A stretch of DNA of 64,000 bases from positions 25,375,648-25,439,647 of the forward strand of contig OY986967.1 of NCBI GenBank assembly GCA_963920575.1, given 5' to 3'. Source of the DNA: Narthecium ossifragum. Lineage: Eukaryota > Streptophyta > Magnoliopsida > Dioscoreales > Nartheciaceae. The position numbers and the translations under genes were made by a program. Below, one piece after another: positions 11,301 through 22,057 of this stretch. Below the pieces are notes generated by a model. That model had not been told where the DNA came from and did not search any database. It saw nothing but the letters and a program-made list of their open reading frames with translations. Position 1 is the first letter of the stretch. Each line of letters opens with the position of its first letter.

Positions 11301-12823
11301 TGATGTGCTGTCGCAGGCACTCAAAAATAAATCCAGTACTTTTCAAAATAAATGTAGTAGTGCGAGTACGAGTCGATCCCACGAAGAGTGTTTAGCCTAG
11401 TTTTGTGCTAAGTGAACAAAGATAGGGGGTTTTTAAACATGAGGAAAACAATAAAGAAATAATTTAAAGCGAAGAAACGGGTTAAATCAAGTGAACAAAC
11501 CTTGGTCTGAGTCAACATCCACCATTGGAATCCAACAACTGATCATAGATGCAAGTATCAATCAATTCATACCATGAATATTCACCGTCCGAATTCAATT
11601 CGAATCTCTCCTCAATCTTAGTTAATTAGAAACAAGCGATCTAATCAACCCTAACTACTAAACAACCTAAGACAAGCGCTGTAGATTTAATCTAGTAGCA
11701 GCGTTAAGAATAGGGAGATCGATGAAGCTAAACAACACAAGCACAAGCGGTTGCATTTAATCTAGTCAAATATTCTTCCTAAGACCTAACAATCTCTGAA
11801 ACGCAGTAGATTATTAAACCCTAGTTGCTTCGCAGATTAGAGGGATCAAACAATTCCGGATTTGATATCCAACCTAGCAGTAGATCGCAATGAATAATAA
11901 ACTAGTAGCGCTCCTAGCAATTAGACAAGACAATCATGAATATTTTATAACAGAAGAACATTCAATACTCATCTATAAACTGAACAATAAAAATAAATTA
12001 GATCTCACAGTTTCATTGATTCCGAGGTTTCAGTCTCCTCGACGAAGGATCAAGATTTAGCCATGCAGAGCCATCGAGAATAATCCTCAAAAGATTCCAA
12101 TAAACAAGATAAAACCTAGAAAAAAATATAAAAGAGGAGAAAGAGCCGCCAAAAGTGTCCAAGAATCCCCCCTCAAACCCTAAAAAGAGTAATATTTATA
12201 GCCCCAAAGTCTCTCCATCCACGGATTAGATCAAAACCGTTGATTTTCTTTACCGGGAAAGTCCGATCGATCGGACTTTGGGTGTCGGATCGATCGGTTG
12301 CGTAAAAATCCACCTTCTCTGGCTATTCCCGAGTCCGATCGATCGAACTTTATGTGTCCGATCCATCGGACCCCATAGGATGGATGGATGGATCGATCAG
12401 GCTTAGTTCAGCCGAAAAATATATGTTCTGTCACGTTTCTGCATAGTCCGATCGATCGGACCCTGGGTGTCGGATCGATCGGATGTTCCAGCAAATTACT
12501 GTTCTGCCATCCAGACTGCGCCATCGGTACTAAAATTGCCGTAACTTCCTCTAGGAAACTCGGAATCACGAACCGTAAAATTCTCCAGAATCTAGCCTTC
12601 AAGAGCTTTCCAACCATATATGGCACATCATCTGGTTCTTCATGAGCAGGTACAGATTAATCTTTAAAGTTGATCCATGCACTCTTTTCAGCTTCTTTTC
12701 GACTTAAGGACTTCAATTGCATCCTAAATTAAAATATAAGAATAATGAGTGTATTTAGGAACTAAATAAGCATAGGAGAGTAAGTATTAAAGAATAAAAA
12801 TATAATAATATGCATCATCATCA
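11301..12823 (-). repeat. 5' LTR of the gypsy element
   Basis: 1523 bp, TGATG...CATCA. It carries several copies of the palindrome ccgatcgatcgg (about 12262-12300, 12332-12345, 12446-12482) spaced by 'tgggtgt'. Confidence 0.9.
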
Positions 12824-12828
12824 GCTAT

Positions 12829-13468
12829 TATAGCGTCAAGGTTATTTGCCATTCAACAACTGACAGCGCCATTTTAAGCCTGGTACGTAGGTTACATTTA
12901 TTATTGCCGTTTTGAAAGCTAGATGTGGCTCACATGCTGGTAAGTTGAATCTTTTACATCTCGAGGACAAACCCCCTTCTTAAAGCCACTTTCTATGTCG
13001 TCGATCTCTCGTCTATATTCATAAGTTTTTTTTTGTACAATCTTCAAACTTTCAAAAGATTAATTGAAAACCTAGAACTTTGGTTTTAACACATTGTGAT
13101 TGGATTTTAACCCTAATTGAGTCCTTAATTGGATGGTATTGGACGCAAATTGGGTTTTCAAGTCATTCAGTAGATTTCTTGAACTATATTGATAATATCA
13201 AGATTTTAGGAACTACTATGTAATTAATAAAAATTTTGAGCGACTAAAATGACAGCAACCCTTGATTTTAATAAAAAATTAAATTTAAATACTTAAAAAC
13301 TGAAAGGTGATTAAAACAAAATTAGGTTTCAAAGTTCTATGTGCAGTAAAAGAGTTCGCCTTCAAGCAGGGACCCTAGGTAGGTATGACCAGGTAGGGAT
13401 GAACTATGTACACGACAACACAAGGACGTGGTTGGCATAAAAGGGGAGCTATAAATTAAATTCTTGCC
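12829..13468. other. No gene seen
   Basis: AT-rich DNA between the gypsy element and a hAT MITE. No exon or repeat is recognisable. Confidence 0.4.
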
Positions 13469-13476
13469 CTTCCTGA

Positions 13477-13891
13477 CGAGGGCGGATCCAAAGGCTAAGG
13501 TGGGCTCCAGCCCAGGTAGCCTAATTAAACTTTTAACCACTACTAGGTATATACCAAGTAATATTTAAGCCCAGTCCAGCTTGAATTGAACCTCAGCTCA
13601 GGTTAAGTTCATGCTCAGCCCATAGGAGCCCTATCATATTCAATTAGATGGATCTTGTGTGGGTGTAATGTGTCGGATCCAAACCCGGATCGGATCTATT
13701 AGGTATAAATCTAATAACCGGAATTAATTATTGGTCTTAAAACATGCGATTTCTATATTGGAGATTTTTCTCTATTTCGCGTCTCTATTTTGCTTCTCCA
13801 TCGTCACTCAAATTAAGTAGATAAATTGATGATTTTTTTCCCTTTAGCTTTAATAAGCCCAGGGCAGAAAAATTTCCTGGCTCCGCCCTTG
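13477..13891. mobile_element. 415-bp hAT MITE with 8-bp target duplication
   Basis: Inverted ends cgagggcggatcca and (read inwards from the right) caagggcggagcca. They are flanked by identical 8-bp cttcctga at 13469-13476 and 13892-13899, the hAT target-site length. The right end (ccctttagctt...cctggctccgcccttg) is the same as that of the transposase-bearing remnant ending at 15140, so both belong to the ZMYM1/TTF-type hAT family. Confidence 0.85.
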
Positions 13892-13919
13892 CTTCCTGAT
13901 GTCCACTTCATCAACTGAA

Positions 13920-14442
13920 AGGTGAGAAAATAGCGAAGAATGAGGTGGTTATATAGCAGCATCATGAATAAAGTCTTTGGAATCTAGAGATAATTTTAAG
14001 TTATTTGATGTTGATCAGATTTATAGTCTTGCTGAGAAGTTCTATCCTGCTGATTTCAGTGAACAAGAATTGCATTATTTAAGAAGTCAATTGGAGCATT
14101 ATAAAGTTGATATAGTTTGTCATGATGTGAGGTTTCAAAATATGTCAACTATTTCTGAACTGTGTCGAAGATTAGTTGAGACAAATAAGTCTCAACACTA
14201 TAATCTAATCGACAGGTTGATTCGTCTTGTTTTAACTATTTCCGTTACCACTGCAACAATAGAACGGGGCATTTTCAGCTATGAAGCATGTTAAAGCTGT
14301 TTTTCGTAATAGAATGGAAGATGAGCTCTTAGCAGATTCTATGGTTGTCTACATTGAACGAGAGCTTGTCGAAAATATCGATTCTGATTCCATAATTGAT
14401 GAGTTCTATTTTCTAAAGAACCACATGGCACAACTTAAATAA
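13920..14442 (+). pseudogene. ZMYM1-type hAT transposase, C-terminal remnant
   Basis: The frame at 13977 begins with the YPADFSEQELHYLRSQLEHY region. It continues to the C-terminal dimerisation motif LIRLVLTISVTTATIERG, followed in a shifted frame by FSAMKHVKA, RNRMEDELLADSMVVYIERE and the terminal HMAQLK. The conserved 'ATxERAFSAMKHVK' signature of this hAT family is thus present but broken by a frameshift at about 14267. Everything N-terminal (TTF zinc finger, DUF4371) is missing. Confidence 0.85.
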
Positions 14443-14722
14443 CATTTTTTAAAAAGGTATGTACTTTTTTTTTCTTTTTTTGTGAACAAGAAATATTTTC
14501 AGCTATGAAGCATGTTAAAGCTGTTTTTCGTAATAGAATGGAAGATGAGCTCTTAGCAGATTCTATGGTTGTCTACATTGAACGAGAGCTTGTCGAAAAT
14601 ATCGATTCTGATTACATAATTGATGAGTTCTATTTTCTAAAGAACCACAAGGTACAACTTAAATAACATTTTTTAAAAAGGTATGCACTTTTTTTTTCTT
14701 TTTTTGTGAACAAGAAATATTT
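14271..14722 (+). repeat. 224-bp tandem duplication of the transposase 3' end
   Basis: The block starting attttcagctatgaagcatg at 14271 is repeated from 14495 with only a few differences. It covers the end of the coding region, the stop and the T-rich tract after it. Confidence 0.9.
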
Positions 14723-15140
14723 TTAGAAGTATTTATGTGTGTTTATCTTTTTTATTGCTCGATTGTTGTTGATTGTTGTTTTAGCTGTGGAACATGGCAA
14801 ATCGTGTTGTATAGTTCACAATTTTAATAGGTAATCACGAATGCTCAATTAACTATATTTTTGCAGGAATACCCGGTCGAGGTTTCAGTTTATTGTCATG
14901 AACCGAAAAAATACAGGTTAGGAATGAAATGATATTGTATTTATTTTCTTTTATTCAAAATGTCTTGAGTATCACATATTCTAAAAAGAAATAGTATTTA
15001 TTTTTTTTTGGTATACTTTCTGAACCTCTTACATGCATTTGTGTAATTAAGATTATCAAATTAAGTAGATAAATTGGTGTTTTTTTTTTCCCTTTAGCTT
15101 AGTAAGACTGGAGAGGAAAAAATTCCTAGCTCGGCCCTTG
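14723..15140. mobile_element. 3' terminal region of the ZMYM1-type hAT remnant
   Basis: Ends in ccctttagctt...ttcctagctcggcccttg at 15140, matching the right end of the MITE at 13477-13891. No matching left end was found, so the element is 5'-truncated. Confidence 0.65.
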
Positions 15141-15181
15141 TAGCTAGATGTCATGCGAAGATAGAACTGCTCCATGCACTG

Positions 15182-16567
15182 TCACACGCCCTGCAGGCTA
15201 CTAATGAACTTCTTATAATTCCTATCCGAGCTCCCGCCCGGCGCGACGGCGGCGGCACCCTCCCGGCTGACGCGGGCGGCGGCCTCGCGCAGCCGATCGT
15301 CCCCCATCAGCTTCCGAACCTGCGCGGCGATGGCATCGGCGCGCACCACCTCGACCTTCCCAGCCCATCCCCACTCCTTCACCCACACACCAATCCCCAG
15401 CAATTCCATCAGTATGGCATTCATCATCTGGTCCCCGCTCTGCGGCCAGCCGAGCACCGGCACGCCGTGCATCACCGCCTCCATTGTCGAGTTCCACCCA
15501 CAGTGGCTGATGAACCCCCCCGTAGCCCTGTGCTTCAGCACCGCCTCTTGATCCACCCATCTGTTCGTCACGAATCCTCTGTCATTCACCCTCTCCAAGA
15601 ACCCTTCTCCTAGTAACTCCTCTAAGCTCCCATCTTCCTCTCTATCCACTATCTTGCTCTTTAACACCCAAAAGAACTTGGAACCACTTAACTCCAGCCC
15701 CAACGCCATCTCCTTTATCTGAGCCCTCTCCAAGGCCGAACGACTCCCACAACTAAAGAATACCACCGAGTTGTCCGGCTGCGCATCGAGCCATGGTAAC
15801 GCCGAGCCGCCGGTCGACAGTACCGGCTGCAGTGGCCCGACAGTCATCACCGGCGGGAGGCCCGGTAGCACGACGCCGCCATTGAGAGCGGCTATAGTTT
15901 TGGGGTCGAAGCTTTCGAAGGTGTTGATGAAGATGCCGTCGACCTCGCGCACCGCGCGGCCGCTCGCGAGGAATCGTTCCCTGAAGGGGTCTTCGGGGTC
16001 GAGAAGCGTCGGTGGGATCCAGGCCTTCGATAAGGGAGGCAAGCCGGGGATGTCGATCATGTCACTGCCGGAGGACTGGATTGAGTTGGAGTCGACGAGG
16101 GCCGGGAAGGCGGCGGTCAGGGCGAGCATAATGTTGGAGGAGATGAACATGGTATAAATGGGGACACCCATAGATTTGGCCAGGGGGAGGAACTTGTCGG
16201 TGAGAGTGATGTCGACAATGACGGCGGAGAAGGGGATAGGGGAGGCGGCGGCGAGAAGGGAGGGGAGGAGGGGGGCGGCGCGGGCGATGACGCCCCATTG
16301 GAGGATGAAGGGGTCACCTTCAAGGCCATTGCCGGAGGAGGGGTCGAGAGGGAGCTCGATGGGTCGGATGTCGGGGTGTGCAGCGAGGAGCTGGTCGATC
16401 AAGGCGGACTCAGAGGCGGAGACGGCCGGGGTGGGCACGAGGAAGGTGAGTTTGCAGCCATGGGCAAACAGGGCGGCGGCTAAGCGGAGCATCGGCATCA
16501 AGTGGCCGGCTCCGGAGCTCGGCACGAGGGCGATTCGCGGGGGGTTGGGGACGTCGGAGGTGGCCAT
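15182..16567 (-). CDS. UDP-glycosyltransferase, UGT708-like
   Basis: Single-exon family-1 glycosyltransferase of 461 residues, a usual length. It moves a sugar from UDP-sugar to a small acceptor, probably a flavonoid-type phenolic, in the cytosol. The N-terminal half has the catalytic His22 in SSGAGHLMP and the partner Asp119 in IVDITLTD. The C-terminal half has a complete 44-residue PSPG box from Trp337 to Gln380, with HCGWNS and a final GDQ; the terminal Gln favours UDP-glucose. Segments such as LEELLGEGFLERV and KSKIVDREED are typical of UGT708, the plant C-glycosyltransferase family, but the N-terminal half departs from it more than the copy at 31371 does. The start is the first Met before RIALVPSSG. 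There is no frame damage. C- versus O-glycosylation cannot be read from the sequence. Confidence 0.9.
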   Translation of the reverse strand: MATSDVPNPPRIALVPSSGAGHLMPMLRLAAALFAHGCKLTFLVPTPAVSASESALIDQLLAAHPDIRPIELPLDPSSGNGLEGDPFILQWGVIARAAPLLPSLLAAASPIPFSAVIVDITLTDKFLPLAKSMGVPIYTMFISSNIMLALTAAFPALVDSNSIQSSGSDMIDIPGLPPLSKAWIPPTLLDPEDPFRERFLASGRAVREVDGIFINTFESFDPKTIAALNGGVVLPGLPPVMTVGPLQPVLSTGGSALPWLDAQPDNSVVFFSCGSRSALERAQIKEMALGLELSGSKFFWVLKSKIVDREEDGSLEELLGEGFLERVNDRGFVTNRWVDQEAVLKHRATGGFISHCGWNSTMEAVMHGVPVLGWPQSGDQMMNAILMELLGIGVWVKEWGWAGKVEVVRADAIAAQVRKLMGDDRLREAAARVSREGAAAVAPGGSSDRNYKKFISSLQGV

Positions 16568-16799
16568 CTCCGGCGATGGAGCGTATACAGATAGATGGGG
16601 TTGGACACTAATTTACAGGTGAGTGGTAGGTTTGGGGATCAGAAATGGGAGGCTGGGGGACCAGCGTCAATGATACCATGGGTTGGGCTTGTTTTACAAA
16701 CTGGGGTCAAAACATTCAAGTTTAGAAGAACCAGCCGAGCCCATTTTAACATAAGCCGAAGCCTAAGAACAATGCGTGGGTTGATAAAACGTTGTCCGT
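16568..16799. other. Upstream flank of the minus-strand UGT
   Basis: Would contain the promoter. No convincing TATA box or known element was picked out. The flank was interrupted at 16800 by an L1 insertion about 230 bp from the start codon. Confidence 0.4.
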
Positions 16800-16817
16800 T
16801 TGGTGCGAAGATAGTTT

Positions 16818-17638
16818 TTTTTTTTTTTTTGGACTAATTGAGCCAAAGGCTAGGGAAAAGCATACAAAAATTTAAAATAACATCAAAAGAACTGAGATCA
16901 ATCACCCATGTTCATAGCAATAGATACTCCTATCGCCATTCTTGCTAGCCTATCTGCTGCGATGTTCTCCTCTCGAGGAATGAATCTGACGTGGATTTCT
17001 CCAAAATGGGCAGCAGACCAACATAATTGCTGTAGATGTTGCTGAAGATGTCCTGGCCATTTGCAACGTCCATTCAAACACTCCACCAGATCCCGAGCAT
17101 CCAAGTCAACAATGACTCTATTAACTCCATGATATATGGCAATGTGAACTGCTCTTTCTAATGAGCCCAGCTCTGCACATAAGGCATCTTTCACACTATC
17201 TTTTTCAGATAACGTCCATTCTTGCACTCCCTCTGCATTCCAACACGCTGCGCCAAATCCAGCTTGACCACTCGTGGCATAAAAGGCTGCATCCGATTGA
17301 ATGACATGAAATCCCTGTTGATTCAAATGTTGAGCCGGTCTTGAAGATTCTTGTCCCTTACCTCTCATTAACCATTCTTTAGCTAACCAGACGATAGACT
17401 TGGTCTGTTGTTGCGTGGTATCTGCCTCGCCATCAAAGACCATTTTGTTTCTATTCTTCCAGATCCACCAAATGCCATAACCCACCTTGGCCTTCCTCTC
17501 CTTCCACAAGGCAGAGCATGTAGACATCTCTAGTGTCTTTATCCACTCCACCCATCCATGTCTTATTTTAAAGTCGGTATCCTTGCTGAAGACTCTGTTC
17601 CATATCTCTCTTGATTCTTGGCATTCAAAGAATAAGTG
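16818..17638 (-). mobile_element. 5'-truncated L1-type LINE with 18-bp target duplication
   Basis: Insertion bounded by identical ttggtgcgaagatagttt at 16800-16817 and 17639-17656. A poly(T) run at its left end (about 16814-16832) is the poly(A) tail read on the other strand. The 3' end (ggctcaattagtcc before the tail) resembles that of the larger L1 at 35903-39486. Long target duplication, tail and 5' truncation together are diagnostic of L1 insertion. Confidence 0.93.
16898..17638 (-). pseudogene. L1 ORF2 C-terminus: zf-RVT end and RNase H domain
   Basis: Open from the truncation point to a stop at 16898. It begins with the end of the zf-RVT domain (HLFFECQESREIW), then the linker GYGIWWIWKNRNKMVF. 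An RNase H-like domain of the RVT_3 type follows (IQSDAAFYATSGQAGFGAA, ALCAELGSLERAV, VIVDLDARDLVECL, FIPREENIAADRLARMA). Reverse transcriptase and endonuclease are missing through 5' truncation. There is no promoter or start, so it is not a gene, although the frame is undamaged, suggesting a fairly young insertion. Confidence 0.9.
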
Positions 17639-17678
17639 TTGGTGCGAAGATAGTTTATTCCCGGTTCAAGGGGTTTAG

Positions 17679-18058
17679 GCCCTGTTTGGTGTGGGGTTAT
17701 GGGGATAGCTCTCATTATCCCCCCTTATTTTCACATTTATTCCAAAATATAAAAAATAACCATTACTAATTTATCATCATTCCACCTACCACCGTTTTAT
17801 TTTTTTTATCCCTTTTTTTCTGGTGGGGATAGAAAAAAGTAGAGTGGTAGTGTTAGGTGGAATGAAGATAAAGTAGTAATGATTATTTTTTGTGTTTGGG
17901 GATAAGTGGGGGATAAGGGGATTAGAAAAAGTGAGGTTACCTAGTGTAGATATGAAAAATTAAAGTGATAGTGATAGCTAGAATGGGGATAAAATAATAA
18001 TAATTATTTTTTATGTCAGGGGATAAGTGTAGGGGGTTATCTCCCCCCTTAACCCCAC
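17679..18058. mobile_element. Tourist-like MITE ('ggggtta' family)
   Basis: Starts ggccctgtttggtgtggggtta and ends near ccccttaaccccac. Inside are repeated blocks rich in ggggataag and taataatgattattttt. The same building blocks appear at 35630-35843 and 50762-50925. The right end is not clean. Confidence 0.55.
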
Positions 18059-18794
18059 TTAAGGTCAATAAAAATGAGTATTACAGATCCATTTTGCAAC
18101 CAAGCACAGCAACTCACTGTCAACCCTATGTCATGGCTAGAGGTATGAATTGCTGCACATGCGAGATATGAAGCACAATATCGTCCAAAGAAAGCACAAC
18201 ACCGCCCCGACAACCAAGTTGGACACCAAGTAGCCCTCGTCCTCTTGCCCTGATGACAGCCTGTCATCCTCCACCACCGCAGCGGAGATGGCGGAGATCC
18301 GGCATCTCCGGTGGAGGTGCTGGAGGAGATCCGACGATGGAGGAGATCTGGCAGCGTTGGCGTTGGAGGAGTTCGACTGCTGCGAGAGGGATTGGAGAGA
18401 TTAAATGGGAACAGGGAATGAGGGATTGGAAATAAGATTAGGTTTGGCTCGGCTCGGCTCGAACACGGCTTGAAAATGGCTCAATTCATAGTCATGAATG
18501 TTACTAATGCGTTGGCAACATCTAGGTCTTTAGATGGAATTGATAAAATCCTCACCATTGGTAGCATGGGAGCACCTAAAAGTTGGGAGTACCCAAACAG
18601 AACTCTGGATTGCATGCCATCTATCTAGTATCTACTTATAACGACTCACTGTGCAATAAAATCTTTGATTAATTAACATTTAGTCTTATTATATAAAAAT
18701 ATTTGACCTAAAGTCTGGATAGATTTTTCTTAAGACATTTACTACCTAGTCAGGCAATCATTCCATTATAATTAGTTTTGATTTTTTTTAAGAC
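18059..18794. other. No gene seen
   Basis: Contains a short GC-rich stretch (about 18250-18400, ggaggagat-type repeats) and AT-rich DNA. The small open frames are low-complexity and not credible. Confidence 0.4.
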
Positions 18795-18797
18795 TAA

Positions 18798-19020
18798 GGG
18801 GTTGTTTGTTTGGCTGGAATGGAGGCTGGAATGGAATGGCATTCCAGCCATCATGCTGTTTGTTTCACTGGAATGGCCTCCATTCCATTCCAAAAGCATT
18901 CCAATCAGTCCTATTCCAGCCAAATGTTTCTGGCCAAATATTGGCCAGAAACATATTCCAGCCAATTTTTCCAGCCGATTTTGAAAGTGGCTTTCCATCC
19001 TTTTCCATCCTATTCCATCC
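18798..19020 (+). mobile_element. Left end of a PIF/Harbinger element
   Basis: After TAA (18795-18797) the sequence begins ggggttgtttgtttggctgg and is packed with ggaatgg / ccattcc motifs in both orientations, typical subterminal repeats of PIF/Harbinger elements, which duplicate a 3-bp TWA. The matching right end was not found after 23094, so full extent and link to the genes at 20.5-23.1 kb are inferred. Confidence 0.6.
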
Positions 19021-20497
19021 GAGCGGAGAACCCTAGCCAGAGCCTATTCTCTCATCCATCTGCGGCCATCTCTTCTTCTCCTCACCATCTTCCTCACCAG
19101 TATCCATAAAAAAAACTTCTCCTTTCCGCCGCGTCTCCTCCTCCTCCATGGCCGCCATCGCTTCTTCTCCTCACCATCTTCCTCACCAGTAGCCCGATCT
19201 GATAAAAAAAACTTCTCCTTCGGTCGTGTCTCCTCCTCCTCCATGGTTTGCTTTCATGAAGAAGATTAACATTAGATAATTATTGATTCCTTTGGATTAG
19301 AGAAGAAGATTAGCATTAGATAATTCGAGAAAACTTCATCTCATCCCATTCTATGATATCTGGGTGTTTTATGTACAATCTCGGTTTGCTTTCATGAACA
19401 CTAGTGAAGAAGTTTTTTTTATGCTATTTTGTTGATTCAGGGGTAGCTATATAGCCTGTAATTCTTGGAAAAACTCCATTTTTCATTTGTGAATCTGGAG
19501 AGTAGAGAAGATGAGGTCCGTACATGATAAGATTAAAAAAAATGCAAATACTAGTTGAAATGAGTGCAGCATGGTATCTGTCTACCTCAAAAGATTATGT
19601 GTGTTGGTGTTGTACATGTAAACTTTAGCATGTAAATTTTGAGTAACATATATGTATAAATCTTAAACTAAATGTGAAAATCCTAAATAAGAAGCATGAC
19701 ACCTCTTCTATAGACAAATAAATGATGTTTTACTAGGGACTGACTTATACATTATTTGATCCTACGCCGGCAAGATAAGGTAGATATCACTCCACCTTTT
19801 TCTCTCTGCTTCAATGCAACGAAATCCCATGAACATGTAAATTTAATCTAAGCACCTCAGCCCATGTAGGTATACATAGCTTACATCCTAAAGACTTTCA
19901 CTACATAATAATATGCCAACATGAGAAGCATACAATTCCCATGAAGCTGTCTGTTTTAATCATAATCTATCTCAAATCTAATCTTTAAGCAAGGCCAAAA
20001 TAGAATTGCCAAGGTGGATGTGTGATGGGAAAACAAGGAAATGACCAACTAAATTAGAGGAAATGACCAACATAATAATATGCCAACATGAGAAGCATAG
20101 AATTCCCATGAAGCTGATGTAGTGGTTTCTGACATTCTGTAGTCCAAAACAAGCAACTGCAGATGGTTATAAAACCATTATACCACTTCTCTTCCCAAAC
20201 ATTACCATCCTCTTCAAGAGCAACCCTTCTAAGCTTTTCATATTACTGCATCTGAAAGAGTTGTGTTATTCCCTATCAAAGATCTTTATGACACCAGTAA
20301 GGCAACTCATGGTCAGAATTGTATGAGCTGGTCCCTTCTAGAAAGTCACCTTCTAGAAAGTGGGATCAAGTTTATGTTATTGGGATTTGTCGTTACAAAG
20401 TGGGAGATACTCATTTCTAGTGTTTGGCTAATGTATGCTAATGTTTGTTATTCAATAATATGTTATTCAATTTATGTTTGATGTATGCTAATGTTAG
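19021..20497. other. Presumed 5' region of the Harbinger element
   Basis: No coding exon recognised. Two direct repeats are visible: a ~45-bp block around 'caacatgagaagcata' at about 19915 and 20078, and a ~50-bp block around 'cttctcctcaccatcttcct' at about 19075 and 19162. Confidence 0.4.
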
Positions 20498-21792
20498 ATG
20501 GACAATAGTGATGATGATGAACGGTCTAGAACGCTGATAGTATTAGGCGCGGCCTATGCGGTCATAGTCGCGGTAGTGATACACTATTTGGACTCAACCC
20601 CTCGCATTCCTTGCATGCCAAGGGAGGACCGGGATGAGACACGAAGGCGGCATATGGCGAGGATTCGAATGCCGGGGTCAGATTATTGCGTCTCTTATAT
20701 CCGGATGGATGTAGACGCATTAGATGCGTTGGCACGTCTTATGAGACGACGTCAACTGTTTACGGATACTGATCAAGTCAAGATCGAAGAACAATTGTGT
20801 ATCTTCCTACACATTGTCGGCCACAACACAAAAAACCGTGTTATGCGGACAGAGTTTCTACTATTCGGAGAGACAATCAGTCGCTATTTCAATGCGGTGC
20901 TGAAGGCAATATGCGGGATTCATGACCTATACATGCAACAACCAGGACCAGCCACACCCCCTGAAATCTTAGCAAGCCCGTCGCACTATCCTTATTTTGA
21001 GGTACTACAACATGTACTCATGTTGATTGTATACTGACTTAAATTTTGATACGTAATGACCTTTTACCTTTTATTACACATGTAGAACTGCATTGGCCTT
21101 ATAGACGGGATGCACATGCATGCCACCGTTCCAACGGACATAATACTACGATTTCGGGGTCGGAAAGGAGTAACACAGAATGTGTTGGCTGCTTGTACAC
21201 CTAACCTTCGATTCACCTACGTATTAGCCGGATGGGAGGATTCAACCAATGACTACACTGTCTTGAAAGAAGCTATATCATGCCCGCCACAAAGTAGATT
21301 AAAGACAATCGAAGGTATATGATCATATTACATTGTAGATTAATGTCTTAGAAGATAACGTCTACACCATGCATTGACGTTATAATTTTTCACCATAAAG
21401 GCAAGTACTATCTTGTTGACGCGGGATACCCTATGACCCCCGGCTTCATCGCCCCATACAGGGGTGTGAGGTATCATTTGAAAGAGTTTTCGGCCAACAA
21501 TGGTCCTCGCACGAAGTACGAATTGTTCAATCTTCGGCATTCATCTCTTAGATCGAAGATTGAGCGAGCTTTTGGCATGCTGAAGAATCGGTTCAAGATC
21601 ATTGCATCGCATCCTTTTTTCCCGTTTAGGATGCAAGTTGCTCTTGTGCACGCATGTTGTATTCTGCACAACTTCATTTTGAGTGAGAATCCTGAGGACG
21701 TGCTAATGAATGTCAATGTACCCGAAGATGATGAACCAGGGATTACCCAACCACGTACTATCAGAGAGCTGCGTGAAGAGCAACGTGTATAG
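20498..21792 (+). CDS. PIF/Harbinger transposase (HARBI1-like, DDE_Tnp_4)
   Basis: Cuts and joins the ends of its element. Three exons fit good splice sites: 20498-21001, 21086-21314 and 21401-21792, giving 374 residues with no stop. The join TTTGAG / AACTGCATTGG gives FENCIGLIDGMH, and the second gives EGKYYLVDAGYP. The catalytic triad reads D175 in LIDGMH, D224 in STNDYTVL and E299 in KIERAFGMLKNRFK. The C-terminus has the family's VALVHACCILHNFI. The N-terminal third carries a helix-rich region (QLFTDTDQVKIEEQLCIFLH) usual in plant PIF proteins. It is followed on the same strand by a Myb-like partner gene. It looks intact; expression cannot be judged. Confidence 0.9.
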
Positions 21793-22057
21793 CTCGATAT
21801 CCGTGAGCATATCGCGGAACGAATGTGGGCGAATTATGACCCCAATCGCTAGCTTATTCTTATATTGCATGAGGTTTTTATGTGTTTTACTTCTTAGAAC
21901 GTCAATGTACCCGTTAATGAACTTGTTGTATTCTGTTTGAATCTAATATTTGTATTATGTTTGCACCAATATACATTCGATGTTCGTCTGCTTAGATAAT
22001 CGTATTATTTGCGGTGTAGTAGTCCTATTGCATGTCTTGATATTCCTAATTACAGAC

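Larger units (their letters stand above)
6903..12823 (-). mobile_element. Complete non-autonomous Ty3/gypsy element (Athila/Tat-like)
   Basis: 5921-bp element on the minus strand. The LTRs at 6903-8343 and 11301-12823 start TGATG and end CATCA, and are bounded by perfect 5-bp target duplications (gctat at 6898-6902 and 12824-12828). Read on the minus strand, the 5' LTR is the right-hand copy. It is followed by a tRNA-Asp primer-binding site and, at the far end, by a polypurine tract against the other LTR. Long LTRs and tRNA-Asp priming fit the Athila/Tat group as I know it. The roughly 2.96-kb interior has no protease, reverse transcriptase, RNase H or integrase. It holds one gag-position frame (9970-11169) and long untranslated DNA, so movement would need enzymes from a relative. 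Confidence 0.9.

Noticed and set aside
15222..15560. 112-codon Gly/Arg-rich frame on the minus strand
   Set aside because: Shadow of the UGT at 15182-16567.
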